A stretch of DNA of 64,000 nt. Source: Ceratodon purpureus. Taxonomy: Eukaryota; Streptophyta; Bryopsida; Pseudoditrichales; Ditrichaceae. Of this stretch, positions 35,819 through 47,765 are shown piece by piece. Every line of letters starts with the position of its first letter. Position 1 is the first letter of the stretch. Location of the stretch: positions 16,045,917-16,109,916 of the forward strand of contig CM026422.1 in assembly GCA_014871385.1 (NCBI GenBank), given 5' to 3'. Under the pieces are notes generated by a model that did not search any database, had not been told where the DNA came from, and saw nothing but the letters and a program-made list of their open reading frames with translations. Both the position numbers and the translations under genes were made by a program.

Positions 35819-36407
35819 TAATCCTCTAGATGGATAGCCTGGACATATATAAGCTTAATCACTCATATTAAATAAATAGTGATTGACATAATCAAATGAA
35901 CGTAATCAAATATCGCCAAAAAACTAATACACGTACTAATTACCTCTCTGCCGCACCATATGGTTTAAAGGTTGAAGTAGACCTCGCAGTCCTCAGAGCG
36001 CACAATCTGTTTGTACACAACATTAGCAAACTCAGCATCTCTAGCTCCTTCCAACAACCGAAAACCTAACTAAGAACGGATTCACAGTTGCTCTGAACTG
36101 CATTACCCGAAATTATGTTTTCTACTCTAATGCATCCACCGGGTGCTATTGACGCCGTAACCAGATTACGAGAATAGCAAAAAACATTATATGCATTGAT
36201 AAAAGCAATATTGGCTCAGTAAGCGAGCAGATGGTGTACTGATGAGCGAATCAAGAGTTCAAGAATCAAGAAAGAAGAGCTGAAAATCAAGAATCAAGAA
36301 ACTGTAAAATATGCTGAGAATGATGTTCTAGAGTGAACTAAAAACTGTACGCAGAGATAGCTAGCATGATCAGGGTGATAGAAAGAAACGTTCGTGTGCT
36401 AAGGCCC

Positions 36408-36603
36408 ATAACCTATTGAAATATCAGCAACAAAACAGATCAACAGAGACAAAACGACGCATTACACAGGAGCAAAGTGATCGGTAACAATGACATTGCG
36501 ATTGTATAACCTATTGAAATATCAGCAACAAAACAGATCAATAGAGACAAAACGACGCATTACACACGAGCAAAGTGATCGGTAACAATGACATCGCGAT
36601 TGT
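36408..36603. repeat. 98-bp tandem duplication, two nearly identical copies
   Basis: ATAACCTATTGAAATATCAG starts at 36408 and again at 36506. The two 98-bp copies differ at only a few positions, so the duplication is recent. Confidence 0.93.
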
Positions 36604-36772
36604 ATTACACAGTGTGAATATACACGAGTACAGAGTAGATGATGCTTTGTCATCCACATGAACAAGCAAAGTCTGCCGTGGTAAGATGAGAAGCGTACCA
36701 ATAAGAAGCTCGATCCCCGCTTTAGGGTTTGATGCTTGTAAAGCTTCCACCCTCTGATGGATTGGAACATAC

Positions 36773-36871
36773 AAAACCGGAGTCAGTTCCAGACCCTTGT
36801 TACAAAACCGGAGTCTGTTCCAGACCCTTGTTACAAAACCGGAGTCAGTTCCAGTTCAAAACCCTTGTTAC
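36773..36871. repeat. Three tandem 31-bp units
   Basis: The unit AAAACCGGAGTCAGTTCCAG plus ACCCTTGTTAC occurs at 36773, 36804 and 36835. The third copy carries a short insertion. Confidence 0.93.
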
Positions 36872-37762
36872 GTCCTGCTCTCAGACATGAACATCCAACA
36901 GAGCATCACAGACCAAGAAAGACCAAGAAGACTTCAACACAGAGTAACTGATCAAATGAAACAACGTTGCGTTTTGTGCAAACTATGCCAACATGCATCG
37001 ACCATATCAACACAGCGAGACTGCCCCGGTGAAACAGAGGGTCTATAAGTTGCTTCTAGTTGCTTCTAGAAGTTTCCTTGCCAGTTGGCAGCCCTCATAG
37101 AATTTGAAATTTTTTATTTTTTATTTATTTTTAAAATTTTTTGAACCCTTTATTTTTAAATTTTTGTGAACATATACAATAATGTCACGTTTATTGTGCA
37201 AAGTGACATCTATTGTAGAGTTAAATCATTTTAAAAATTTTAAAATAAATCATTTATTGCAGAGTGACATTATTGTAGAGTGACTCTGCACCCTTTATTG
37301 TCACATTCTGGATTATCACATACTCTGTAATATCACTAAACCCTAGGGAATAGATGTGTAAGAAATAAGTTAGATGTGCATGGTGCAAAACTCCTCCCCA
37401 ATTGTTACTATCACTTCCCATAATGTCATACGCACCTTCTTTCAAATGTGCTAGTAGAGAAGCGCCGTCACTGTGTCTTAATTAGCCGTCACTGTATCGT
37501 CACTGAATTAGTTGAGGTCAGCGATGACGGATGGAGGTGGTCTTCCGAGTCTGGTGTTGCGGATGACGCTGCTGCTGCTTCTTGGTATGCTTTAGAGCCG
37601 GTTCTACTTCACTTCTTTATCGGCGCCATTCTCAGATTTTCTTCCCAGCCTCGTAATCAGTTGTGGAGCTGCATGAGTTGAGAGTTGATTGCTGATAAGA
37701 GCTTCTTGATCTGGTGCTGTTGTTGTTATGCAGGTTTTGCGTCTTTGCAGCTGCAAGCATGG

Positions 37763-40098
37763 ATGTCGAGGAGAGCTTTTACGGAGAAGGCTATTGCTTC
37801 AGAGGATGTGTTACGGAAGACGACGAGGAGCGCGCGGAACGTGAAGCATGAGAGTATTGTTGCCGGAGAGGCTGCTGGTCGAGGAATTCCTGGTCGAGTT
37901 CAGTGTAGAGGTAGTTTGTTATGTTGATGAATATGTTTTTTGGTGTTCATTGAGGCGTTGCGGGAACTTAATGTGCTTGGAATGTTGATGTTTTAAGATG
38001 GATCGTTGAAGAATGGTAGTGATACGGAGATGGACGGACGAAGGCTGGTGCGCGATCGGCCGTGCCTGGTTTCGGAAAAGGAGACTGTCTCGTTTGCCAC
38101 TCTGTTCGTTGTACCGGAAGCCGACGCTGTGGAGACCTACTCCTCTGAACAGATTGAGGTAAAGGAGAGGACGAGAGGGAAAAGGATTCAGAAGGACAAG
38201 TTGGATGCAGTCCTGCGAAGTTTTTTGGAGTCTATTCAGGTTCGTCCTTCTGAATCTTAATTTCACGAGAATTTTTTCTCACACCTCGGCCACAGCCAGG
38301 TCAAAGAGCATATTGATTATATGGTAGGGTTTCAAAGTAGAAGGAACGTCATTGAATGAATTGTTCTGTGAATTCCTCTCTTGTTCCGCAAGAAAATGGT
38401 CATGATGAGCATTAGTGTAATCGTAGTTCAGCTCAATTGGTATTTGAGGTGGTCCCCTCGGAGCTCTTAAAAAAGAATCGTACGAGAAGTAGATATGGTT
38501 TCAGTTAGCACATGATGCAATGCACGGTGACAGCATTGTTTTTGCTGCCGTATTTAAGAAGTTTTCTTAAAGCTCGACAACTGCGTCAAGAACAGAAAAC
38601 TAATCCTTCACCTTTGAACTTACCAGTTTCATGAAGAAATTTATGAATGTGCAGGTGTCCATGCCAGGCACTACAGAAGTGACGATTATCACAAACCAAA
38701 ACAAAGAGAAAAGAGAATTACCGCAAAATGCTGTATGGAAACCGTCAACAAGAGAATTCGCCCGTGGAAATCTCATGGTTCAGAGACTGGAGTCATACAT
38801 TGTACGCCACCTTGAAGAAAATGTTAGGTGGAGCAACAAAATTGGTCTAAAGATCTATTGGTTTAGTTCCAGCTGCTGCATTATTTTGCGTGTGTTCATC
38901 ACGAGCTAGTGTAGTGATATCGACAGAGATTCACATATCTGTCATGCTTTCAGATTTCTGACCAAAGATTGGGTTTGGACCAGCTCACAATACGTTGGAT
39001 ATCGTTAGGACTTACCTCAAGAATGTTCTTGTGTTGTTGTCTAAATTTTGAGAACCGCTTTCTAAAACGCTGCTGCTGTGGTTGTGTTCATGCTCAGGAC
39101 TTTTTGGAAGATATGATAGAGAAACGAAAGAATAGCAGTGCGTACTCCATAACTCATGTCATATTCTCAGACTTCGACATGATTGTGGTAGATGATTTGG
39201 GTTGTGCCTTCGAAACTTTTGTCTCCTTTGACGTTGCCTTGACATTTCGAAATAACCAGAGGCAGCCAATCAACTCTGGCGTTATTATGATTCGGGGCAC
39301 GCTTGAGAGTCTTACAAGGTGAGTTGCCGTTCTCATTTTTGACAATATGTATGATTAGTTAGGTCTTTCCTTACGATTAGAAATTGTGTTATTCACCATT
39401 ACCTTTAATTCTATTAAATGTTGTTGTCTTGTTTGTTCAGAAACCTCCATTGCTCGTGAGGCTCCTTTGATCAGTGGTTAATTGATTGTAGTGATGCGTA
39501 GGGGAAAAAATCTGCTGAAGAAAGTCGTTGAAGTTTATCGTGCCAAATTCAGCCATGCGTTTGGTGTACTTGGAGATCAGCTAGCACTTGCAGATGTAGT
39601 AAAAGGTACAGTACAAGCTGCAAGAGCATTTCAAGGTGGCCCTTTCGAGGCTCCAGTGATGGCTGCAAAAACCTTGTTTTTGCCTTGTTCCATCTACAAT
39701 TGGACACCTTCCGAAGGTGCAGGCCAATTTCATGGAATGCCGACTGAAGTGAAAGTACGATACTCGTTTTCTATTTACTGTATACATGAAGTGATCACAA
39801 ATATCTTGTGCATATTAAGAAAATTAAGTTGTTGACATGTTACTTCCTCAGAAATATACAACTAGGTTGGTTGCACCAATTATTTCGTTTTTCAAGAGCT
39901 TTCACATTTAGACAATAATTGGGGTACCTAGTAGATTTTACTGGCATTGACCTTTATTGTTTGATCCAGGTTCTTCACTTCAAGGGTTCAAGAAAACGAT
40001 TAATGATACAAGCATGGAATCTTTACAAGCAGCACAGAAATTTCCACAATATGAAGTGCCTTGTTCTAAAAAGTGGCCGTTCAAAGTATGATTATTGA
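37763..40098 (+). CDS. Putative nucleotide-diphospho-sugar (glycosyl)transferase
   Basis: Six exons join in phase (37763-37910, 37998-38239, 38655-38801, 39098-39318, 39502-39754, 39970-40098) into about 379 residues. The C-terminal half matches my recollection of a plant family annotated as nucleotide-diphospho-sugar transferase: THVIFSDFDMIVVDDLG (acidic DxD-like metal/sugar-nucleotide site), FRNNQRQPINSGVIMIRGT, LGDQLALADVV, FLPCSIYNWTPSEGAGQFHG and VLHFKGSRKRLMIQAWNLYK. The substrate is unknown. No signal anchor is visible in residues 1-60, although Golgi enzymes of this type usually have one, so an upstream exon may be missing. A second ATG four bases earlier (37759) opens a different, 30-codon frame. 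The 3' end converges with the carboxypeptidase gene. Confidence 0.75.
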
Positions 40099-40575
40099 CC
40101 TCTAAATATTTAAGGGTGTCTTTCAAATAGAAGATTTCAAAAAATCATTATGAAATATTATTTGAGACATATTCTAGTAATAATTTAAGAATAGGAGTTG
40201 TAGACTTTGAATTTTAGAATCTATCCGTACAGTCAGCTTTAAATAATGCCATCATCAATATTTTAATATCAGATTTGCAGCTTCTATACCATCTTTGAAA
40301 ACAGACTGGGAACCAGGTTCGTTCAACATCTTGGTCTGCTGTTAACCTCAGTGACTAATGCGGGTATACCTTCTGCCGACACTTCAGATCAACCTAAACA
40401 GTGTGCATTCTTTCTCCTATTCCTCATACTTTGATCATGGAACTGCCGCACTTCCTCCAGGACTTGTGTTGAAGAAGCTCTGCCGCGCACCGGATGGAAT
40501 CATTTGGTCAGCAAACCAAACAGGAAAAGTGAGCTTCGGATTACCAGTACCTACATATACCAGCGATCACAAAAA
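40099..40575. other. Convergent 3' flanks; no gene
   Basis: Tail-to-tail interval between the glycosyltransferase and the serine carboxypeptidase. It should contain both 3' UTRs. A short frame at 40358-40579 has a weak lectin-like look and is not supported. Confidence 0.55.
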
Positions 40576-42449
40576 TTAATCCCTACCATTATGTATATCG
40601 TCCGACAGAGTAGCAAGCTTTCCATAGATCCACGCTTCAATCATCCGTTGTGCCCTGAAGTTCTGGTCAGTGGGAACCAAATGGCCGGCTTGTGCTATAA
40701 CCACATGGCTCAGATTCTCATGAGTCCGGACATACCCAGCAAGCTTTCCACTCTCCTTCCATACACTTCTCTTCGAAGCCCAAAATGCGTTAGAATTTCC
40801 CCACACTATAGTACGCATCCATGCTTCGTTTGATGCCACACCATCTTGGATGTCAAATTGCCCTTGGTAAAGTAGCACTGGAAGCTGTGGAAGTAACGCC
40901 TCCACCATCCACTTGGTGCTCTTCATCACGTCAACCTGCACATCACATCAAATAATATTCTTATGGATAGAATAGACAGCTCGTGAAAAATGTTGAAGTT
41001 GAATTATTTTTTTGTTGAGTATACAGAAGGACAATTGTTGAAACTTGGAGTCACGTGCTGACCTGCATTTTCTCATTTACAGGATCGTTGCACTGTTCCC
41101 AGGTGATGTTAACGTTAGCGCCAAGTGCTTCCTTGACAGTCTCAAGATTGACAAAAGGTGAGAGGTAATCCGTCTTGTTGGCAGTTCGGAAGTAGCCTAC
41201 AGATCGCCTGACATCGCTCAATGTAGCCAGCCCACCCATATCGCGGAGCAACTCCAGGAGGGTCTCTCTTACAACTACAGCTCCCAGCCAATCCTTCTTC
41301 AAAATCAACTCCACAGACTGGCAAGGCAGCACAAAATAAGAACACAAATGAACAGCTTTCAAAGAAATGTTTGAACACTTATCATTGCACATCCTTTTGT
41401 GATTCTACCGTGTCCATAAGCTACCAAATTCATCATGCAAAGTATAACTTAGATATCATTTATGTACAGCTTAGCACTCATTTAAAATCACGTACTGTAA
41501 GATGTCCCCTGCATGTGATTACTTATTATGATACTGTGCATTTGTGAATTAGTCGACCAAAATTTCAGAAGAGCCTTCGAAACATGCAATTACCTTTTGA
41601 GCGAGGTCATCAAGCACTTGCTTCTGATCACGGTCGACAAGGCCCATGTTATAGGCAGTTGATCCAACTGTCTGCACCTGTACAATAGGATGTGTAAGGG
41701 AATTGCCAATGGCTACCCCTTGAAGCTGAAAATTCGGTCGCTCGCCCTTCAACCTCAACTGCTCCGTGACGACCATGATATAGTACCCTAAAGCAGGGAC
41801 ATACTTCCCGCCATAGCTCTCGCCAGTAACATACAATGGTCGTGATCTGTATCCCGGATCCCTGAAGAAGATATCAAGAGTCTTGTACAAATCGCGTGCC
41901 ACTTGATACTGATTTGAAACAATAGCATCAAGAGATGGCGCAACACTAAACCCTGTCCCTGCAGGACTGTCAATGAAGAGCAACCCAAAGCGTCTGTTCC
42001 AAGGAGCGGTGTTCTTGTGCAGCTCCATATCTTCTCCTACCCTCCATGGGCCTAACTCCCCAAAATTCCCTATCAGTCCTGAACATCCAGGACCCCCCTG
42101 CACATCAAAACCCACCCTTGTCCCTCATTAAAATCCTCTCTCCAGAAATGCCACCATGTCTAAAACCAACAACATCATGTGAAACATACCTGACAAGCAG
42201 GGCATAATTTCCTACCTGTAACCAAAGAACGACAGGCGTCTTTGAAAGCTCGTCAGTCGGCTCAAGCGCCTCATAGTACACAAAAAACATACTCGAAGCC
42301 GTGGGTGTGTTCACGTCAAGGTAGCCACTCCTCGTCGGCAGAGCTTCCTTAGGTACCTTCTCCAGACCACCATCAACTAACCATGCCTGCAATATCACCA
42401 CAAAAACAAATCCACACTTGACAACTCCTTGAAGAACAGAACCCGCCAT
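40576..42449 (-). CDS. Serine carboxypeptidase-like protein (S10 family, SCPL50-like)
   Basis: Alpha/beta-hydrolase of the secretory pathway or vacuole. S10 members remove C-terminal residues or act as acyltransferases. Exons in transcript order 42216-42449, 41594-42097, 41063-41317 and 40576-40935 give 450 residues. Residues 1-28 look like a signal peptide (KCGFVFVVILQAWLV). Landmarks: KEALPTRSGYLDVN, GGPGCSGLIGNFGELGPWRV, FIDSPAGTGFSV, the nucleophile Ser in GESYGGKYVPALGYYI, the Asp in LLYQGQFDIQDGV and the His in QAGHLVPTDQ, so the triad is complete. The gene resembles Arabidopsis SCPL50/51 and animal retinoid-inducible carboxypeptidase more than the acyltransferase clade. The exon containing the catalytic Ser is long and unsplit. 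Its start is 440 bp from the divergently transcribed HNH gene. Confidence 0.93.
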
Positions 42450-42889
42450 CGCCGTTCCTTCTCAAAGAAATCCTTGCTGCACTTAACTCCAAGAAAGTAC
42501 AACAGCTTCACCCAGCTCACTCCTTCAAGCAAAACTATCCATGGTCCTTCAACCCAATCACGCCATCTCCAGAGGATGCTCGGATCAAGTATCCTCCCCA
42601 CAACATGAAAATCTTCACCCTCCACTGCTTGAAGTGATCTCCAGTTCAAGTACTCTTTAGCAGAGAAGAGTGTTGTTCAGCTGACAGTGGAGCATTGTTG
42701 TGGCACTACTTTTGAGAAGGAATTGGGTGCCGAGATGCTGCTGATATCCGGTTGTGGGCGGATGATGTTTGGTCGAAGTCGAGGTTGAGGTTTGGGTGAG
42801 GTTGTATTCGATGATAGAAATAGTGGATAAGGACTACGGAGAGGGATTTTCCGAGAGTGTGAGCTTGCGGAGCTCGGCAGTTGGAGGAG
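42450..42889. promoter_or_regulatory. Divergent promoter interval, SCPL / HNH genes
   Basis: The two start codons lie 440 bp apart in head-to-head orientation, so both promoters and 5' UTRs must fit here unless an undetected 5' exon exists. No specific motif was identified. Confidence 0.5.
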
Positions 42890-44152
42890 ATGGTGCGTGG
42901 GCTGGCGAAGGCCGTGCGAGGAGCGAGCAAGGCCGTCAAGAAGCAGAAGGAGGAGTACGAGGAGGGGTCTGTCTCCTCGCGCGAGGGCTCCTTCGGGCCG
43001 CGCTCGTTCCCGCACGACGTCAAGGAGGCGTGCTGGAACAAGGCTGAAACTGTCAAGGGCCGTGACCCCGCCCGTTGGCGCCGCGATGCGCTCGGGAACA
43101 TCGTGTTCCGCAAGCTTGTAGGCTGCCAGGGCTGCCTGTGCCACGATTATGATCATATCATCCCCTACTCCAAGGTCATCCTTACTCTCGCACCCTAATT
43201 TCGCTTTGAGCTGGTCGTCGCGAATTTCATTCCTTTTTTGTAGATTGCTCTCGCTTTGATGTCCTAGTAGCGTTGGTCGTTGCAGCGAAATGTAAATGGC
43301 AATGGCCTCATATGACTATTCGTTAAGTGAAAAGAAGTTTTGGATGCGCCAAATAATTTAGTGTCTGTCACATATGCCTCTGGAAGTTTGAAGAGTTTAA
43401 TTTTTGGGGGCTGACGAAGGTGGTCGGATTGCGTGTAACAGGGAGGTCCAAGTACTTTAGAGAATTGCCAGATTCTTCAGGTTGTCATTCTCTGCACTTC
43501 TAACTCGCTTGCACAAGCTAGTTGTAGTGCTTTAAATCCTAATAGGAATTGGGCTTGACATTTGAGGAATTCTGTGCGAAATTGAGTTGTTGAGCCATTG
43601 GGTAATCTTGTGATGGATTTTTTTGTGCTGGAGATGGTTTTTTATTTTGTTTTTGATTTTGACATTATGAAAACCTTGTGCACGTCTGACAATCGGGATT
43701 GGTGCAGGCGCCGGCAAATCGTGCCAAGGGAGCCCGGATGAATGTGCCGAATTCAGAGTTGCAGCAACATAGTGCATATTGCACTCTTGCAGGTACAGAA
43801 GTTGACAGCCTTCTTTAGAGTCCAATTTGAGTTGGAATTCACCGTGTGTTTCAGTATATCTGTAAACCAGGATTTGAGGTGTCATTTCTTTGAATAGCTG
43901 GATGTAGTAGTGCCAGTAGAAAAAACTAGTAAGATAGTTGAAAAATCGTGGCTCTTGCAAGACTCCTGGTTTGCCGATGAAGAGCATTATAATGGTAGGG
44001 AGGATCACGTGGTTGGTGCCTATCAATTGTCTTGAACCTAAAGGTTTCTAAGCGTTACAGGGCGAGAGATGGATTTTCTGGAGCTGTCAACCTATAATAA
44101 TGTGCGCCACGTTAAGGACGATGGAGGAGGTATTGGCTGCCGAATGCAGTGA
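42890..44152 (+). CDS. HNH-endonuclease domain protein
   Basis: Small plant HNH-domain protein of unknown role. Exons 42890-43174, 43442-43480, 43708-43792 and 44061-44152 join in phase to 166 residues. The N-terminus is basic and charged (KAVRGASKAVKKQKEEYEEG). The core reads DPARWRRDALGNIVFRKLVG, CLCHDYDHIIPYSK, then GGPSTLENCQILQ (encoded by a 39-nt micro-exon) and NRAKGARMN, which is the His/Asn/His metal-finger pattern. CQGC/CLC cysteines precede it. The ATG at 42890 is used because the frame upstream has only TTG. Without the micro-exon the HNH motif would lose its central Asn, so correct splicing matters for function. Confidence 0.85.
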
Positions 44153-45403
44153 TTTGAAAAGTCACCTGCACAATCGAGGCTGTACGAGGCATCAAATGAT
44201 GTGTGAGGCTGTTCGGTATGATAACTACTCCGTGTGACAGGAGCCTGCTTCAGCACAGATTTTCAAATGAAATTTGTGGTGAAAACTTTAGCAAATGAAG
44301 CTTAGGAATCTGAATTCCATTATTCATTGATATTTATAAGCACACAAAGCCGGATCTAGAAAAGGACCGGTTCTGTAACTGTACATGTATTGTTTGATGA
44401 GGAAAATCAAGTTGTAAAAGTCGGTGAGATGGGAGTTGAGCCAATATAATGGCTCTTCAGCAAGTTCGACTGATTCCTAGCACGAATACAGCATCATTTT
44501 GAAAGTTGTGGCTATTTGTTGATGAACAATTTCAACAATGAGGATCAATGCTTGTTTACTTTCCCATTTCCAGCGTTTCTTATTTTATGAAGGCATCCTT
44601 CATGCTGAAGAAAAGAACATCTGCTGACACCTCAAAAAATCTACAAAAAGATGGGATTTAGACTAAGAAGTTGATAGTACCTGATATATTCACATTGCAG
44701 AGGAGTTTATGTATTCAAATTGTGATACGATATGTTCGTTTTTACTAAGAATTAGAAGATCGTTATCTACGTTCCGAGTCTTGCATGGTCAATAGGTTTA
44801 CTTCCATTGCTTACATTGATACAAAAAACTTCGTGGGGACGAGCTTCACAAATGAGCTGAAATTTCCTTTCCGGGTAAATGCTTCACAAATGAGCTCATC
44901 AACAAACATGGGTCTTTCTATGCATCTTGGCGAGCATTGTTTCTTAAGCCTTTGGGTTGACACTTCATTACCAACAACACCAAACTCTTCTACTCTTGCA
45001 GCATCTGCCCTAAACTTACTGTTTTCCTGCCGCTCCTCAGGCTGTAGCATATCTCTGAAACTTGAGTCCATTTCCAAGTGGTTCATATTTCTAAGGGTTA
45101 GTGAATGTCAACTAAATTACTGCATCTCTGAATGGTTTGGCCCTTCAAAACCTAGCCATTGTAATGATGACTGGGTTCAATACCACTTTTATGAAAAAAT
45201 TAAAATTATTTATATTCAGGATCCAAAGCGGTACAAAAAAGTGTTTTATAATTTTAAACTCACAGTCGTAAGTGCAGTTTATTTATTTTTATCTTAGAAA
45301 CCAACATGAAGACCTTTTATTTTAACATCACAATCTTTTGTGAAAAAATTCTTAATGAAAATGATAACAAGTACAAGAAAATATCAACTACTATCATCAC
45401 TAT
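44153..45403. other. Intergenic; no supported gene
   Basis: Two overlapping antisense open frames (plus 44785-45297, minus 44811-45086) are present. The minus one (CIERPMFVDELICEAFTRKG) looks slightly more protein-like but matches nothing I know. The 3' UTR of the HNH gene lies in the first part. Confidence 0.45.
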
Positions 45404-45859
45404 TTAAGGGCCCATGCATTTTCCTTTTTTGATTTCTTCTTCCTCTTCCAGTGTGAAGTCATTTTTGACGTTGAAGAACTCCCGGACTTCTTCTAGTGAC
45501 TTTCCTCTCATGAAATCAGCGGCAGCTTGACATGTCAAATTTAACAAGCCTTGTATGTTCAAATAATTAGCTGTTTCAATGAGTTCAAATAGTGTTTTGG
45601 GATTTACTTTCACAAAATTTGCATCCCAATCCAATAACTTCTCTTCAGGTTTTGCCACCTCCGATGGAACATGTTGTTCACAATATTCAATAACCTTTGT
45701 TAAGATTTTACCTGACACGTATGGTAATGGAATGACTTCATCATAACCCATATCTTCAACTAAGTTCTTTATCATTATAGATTGAAACGCTACAGCCTCC
45801 TCAACCTTAATAATATGATTTTCTTCCGTCCTTAAAAGTACCCAATTTTTTTCTTCCAT
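45404..45859 (-). pseudogene. SKP1-like protein, intronless, frameshifted C-terminus
   Basis: SKP1 links F-box proteins to cullin-1 in SCF ubiquitin ligases. The single-exon frame starts at the ATG at 45859 (MEEKNWVLL); a hydrophobic in-frame extension to 45940 is probably 5' UTR. Family landmarks include VIPLPYVSGKILTKVIEYCE, WDANFVKVNPKTLFELI, ANYLNIQGLLNLTCQ and GKSLEEVREFFNVKNDFTLE. It ends EEEEEIKKGKCMGP, whereas SKP1 normally ends ...ENQWAFE. Shifting one base at the A-run (45425-45430) would read ENAWALK and then a stop, so a one-base insertion has replaced the conserved WAFE tail that contacts F-box proteins. 151 residues as read. It may still be expressed, as a TATATAAG box lies ~140 bp upstream. 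Absence of introns could mean retroposition, although some plant SKP1 genes are naturally intronless. Confidence 0.85.
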
Positions 45860-45997
45860 GATTGCAACTTTGGAAACAAAAAATAAATATAAATTCCAAA
45901 AAATAAAATTAAATACTTTGAATTTTTGGCAAAGAATCAAGGGTTCTAAATTGCTATAGGCTCCAAGAAAAACAACTTCATTTCATTTGATTCAACC

Positions 45998-46005
45998 TTA
46001 TATAA
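45998..46005 (-). promoter_or_regulatory. Candidate TATA box for the SKP1-like gene
   Basis: Reads TATATAAG on the minus strand about 140 bp upstream of the start codon, a plausible distance given a 5' UTR of ~100 nt. The surroundings are AT-rich, so chance occurrence is possible. Confidence 0.4.
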
Positions 46006-46518
46006 TAGCAGCCACTTCTACTTTCCTTTTAACTTATAGTTTTCATCGCCTATCATTTTACTTTAAATTATATTGTTTATTTTACATTTCCTTTTACTTT
46101 ATTTACTTCTCATCCATCAAAACTTCATCCTAAAAGTACAACCAAAATTGTAATTTCTCAAAAAATGGATAAAGCGTTAAAAACTACCATTTAGAATCTT
46201 TAAAAACTGTCGAAACTGCTAATCCAAAAAGCCCATAATCCTAGAATCACAACATCCCAAAACTCCAATTCACAGCACAGTGACCAATTCCAGAATCATT
46301 AAGCAGAAGTAGCGGAAAATGCAAAAAGGATGTTAGGGAACACTGAGGTGCGAGGTAGTAAAAGGAGGGGAGGGAGCAGTTCTGCTCTGGAACTGCGTCG
46401 TCTCCGAAGCGACTCGCTCGGGAGAAGCCCTACTAAAGACAGAGTGAGGGAGTTGGAGAATCGTTTTCCACGCCTTCGCAAATTGGAGCTGCAGAGCGTC
46501 GCCGGCGGTCGTCCAGCC

Positions 46519-46581
46519 ATGGCAGCCGTGGAGTCAGTGCAATGCTTCGGGCGTAAGATGGCCGTGACCTACTTACCATGA
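46519..46581 (+). pseudogene. RPS16: 5' fragment of 40S ribosomal protein S16
   Basis: After a Kozak-like CCAGCCATGG context the frame reads MAAVESVQCFGRKMAVTYLP and stops. The plant S16 N-terminus is ...ESVQCFGRKKTAVAVTxCK..., so this is the start of RPS16 with an internal loss of about two to three codons, after which homology ends. No further S16 exon (CKRGRGLIK...) is visible downstream to 47.7 kb. The frame is open upstream to about 46330, with a basic, low-complexity sequence that is probably the original 5' UTR. Best read as a truncated duplicate or insertion-broken copy. Confidence 0.6.
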
Positions 46582-47765
46582 AACTGTTCTAACACCTGAA
46601 CATCTAACAGTTATAGACTCACTTGCCTTGGCCTTACAGATTTTCCAACGGTCAGATAGACGGTTTTCCCTCCATTACAATCACAGACATCGTGGGGGTC
46701 ATTGTACTTACCATTTTCTAACAAACATGCAGCAACTGTTACAGGTTCGATGTGATGACAGCATCCTACACATTCCCAAGTTCGAAGACAACGGGTGTGA
46801 CAAATGCAAGCAGACTAGTTTCTATAGATTCGGAGTGAGATCCTGCGCCTGAAATCATGCAGCAAGAACCTCAGCTTGAATTCCAAAAGATGCGGTACTA
46901 CAGTGCCCATAGAAATTTTCTGATGGAATTTCGAAGACCCTGGCTATGGAACTTCGAAGCAGCAGTACCACCAAGTCAATGAGGTCTCAGGACGAACGAA
47001 TAAATGCGACACTGTTTCAGTAAGTTGAAATGACGTGTCCTTCACCCTGCTTGGAATCACACATGTGCTAAATTCTATTGTTTAAAATACCGAAAAATGG
47101 ACTAAATATCTGGGAATCCACATGGCTTCACGCCATATCAAGTGAAGCTGATCTTGTGGTCTGTTATTGGTACCTCCAAGGTATATCTATTTGACGAGCA
47201 TTTTCTGCATAAAAACAGGACCTCTTCGAGGTTATTACTTTATGGACAGAAATAGGGAAACTCTGATCCTAAGATTGATACGATAACTTCTGGGCCTCTT
47301 CATTTTACATCAGAAAAGCATCTGTTAGAACTTCTAACCATCAAAACTTGTTCAAAGCATTCCTCCCTCTTTATCACATTCAGAAGCAAACTACCGGTAC
47401 CAGCCTCTCACCCCACAGCTTGTCTGATTAACAACTCATGATCAGCTTCACTGATCGTGAAACACTAACTGAATGTGCCTCAAAACAACAGTTTCAAAGA
47501 GATGTCTAATTGAAATATATCTGCACTCTGGAGTCTGGACGCAGGGTGAAGAAGTAGGTTCTAATTCTAAGCAAAAGATCGACAGATGGAACAGATCATG
47601 TACCGAAGTTCTCAAGAGCCAGGAGCGGGCTTTACATGCAAGTTCGAACTGATCTGCTCTTTTCCAGCAACTCTCGCCATTGCCTCGGCTCCACGGAGCT
47701 CCAAATTCTGCTGCAATTCTGTCAACACAGCCGTTTCCATGACCAAAATACAACAAATCTTGAAT
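46582..47765. other. Non-coding DNA
   Basis: No convincing open frame, RNA gene or repeat was recognised. Confidence 0.5.

Larger units (their letters stand above)
35819..37762. other. Intergenic region with two tandem repeat blocks
   Basis: Divergent interval between the F-box gene and the glycosyltransferase gene, so both promoters should lie here. A TTTAGGGTTTG telo-box-like motif occurs near 36721. No convincing coding sequence was found. AT-rich sequence fills 37100-37300. Confidence 0.5.

Noticed and set aside
37759..37851. Alternative ATG four bases before the glycosyltransferase start, giving a 30-codon frame
   Set aside because: It stops quickly, while the other frame joins the downstream exons in phase.
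40358..40579. Short frame with a lectin-like stretch (IIWSANQTGK)
   Set aside because: Too short, no supporting exons, and it lies in convergent 3' flanks.
44785..45297. 170-codon plus-strand frame with an antisense 91-codon frame
   Set aside because: Neither shows a recognised domain; AT-rich tail and no splice or start context that favours either.
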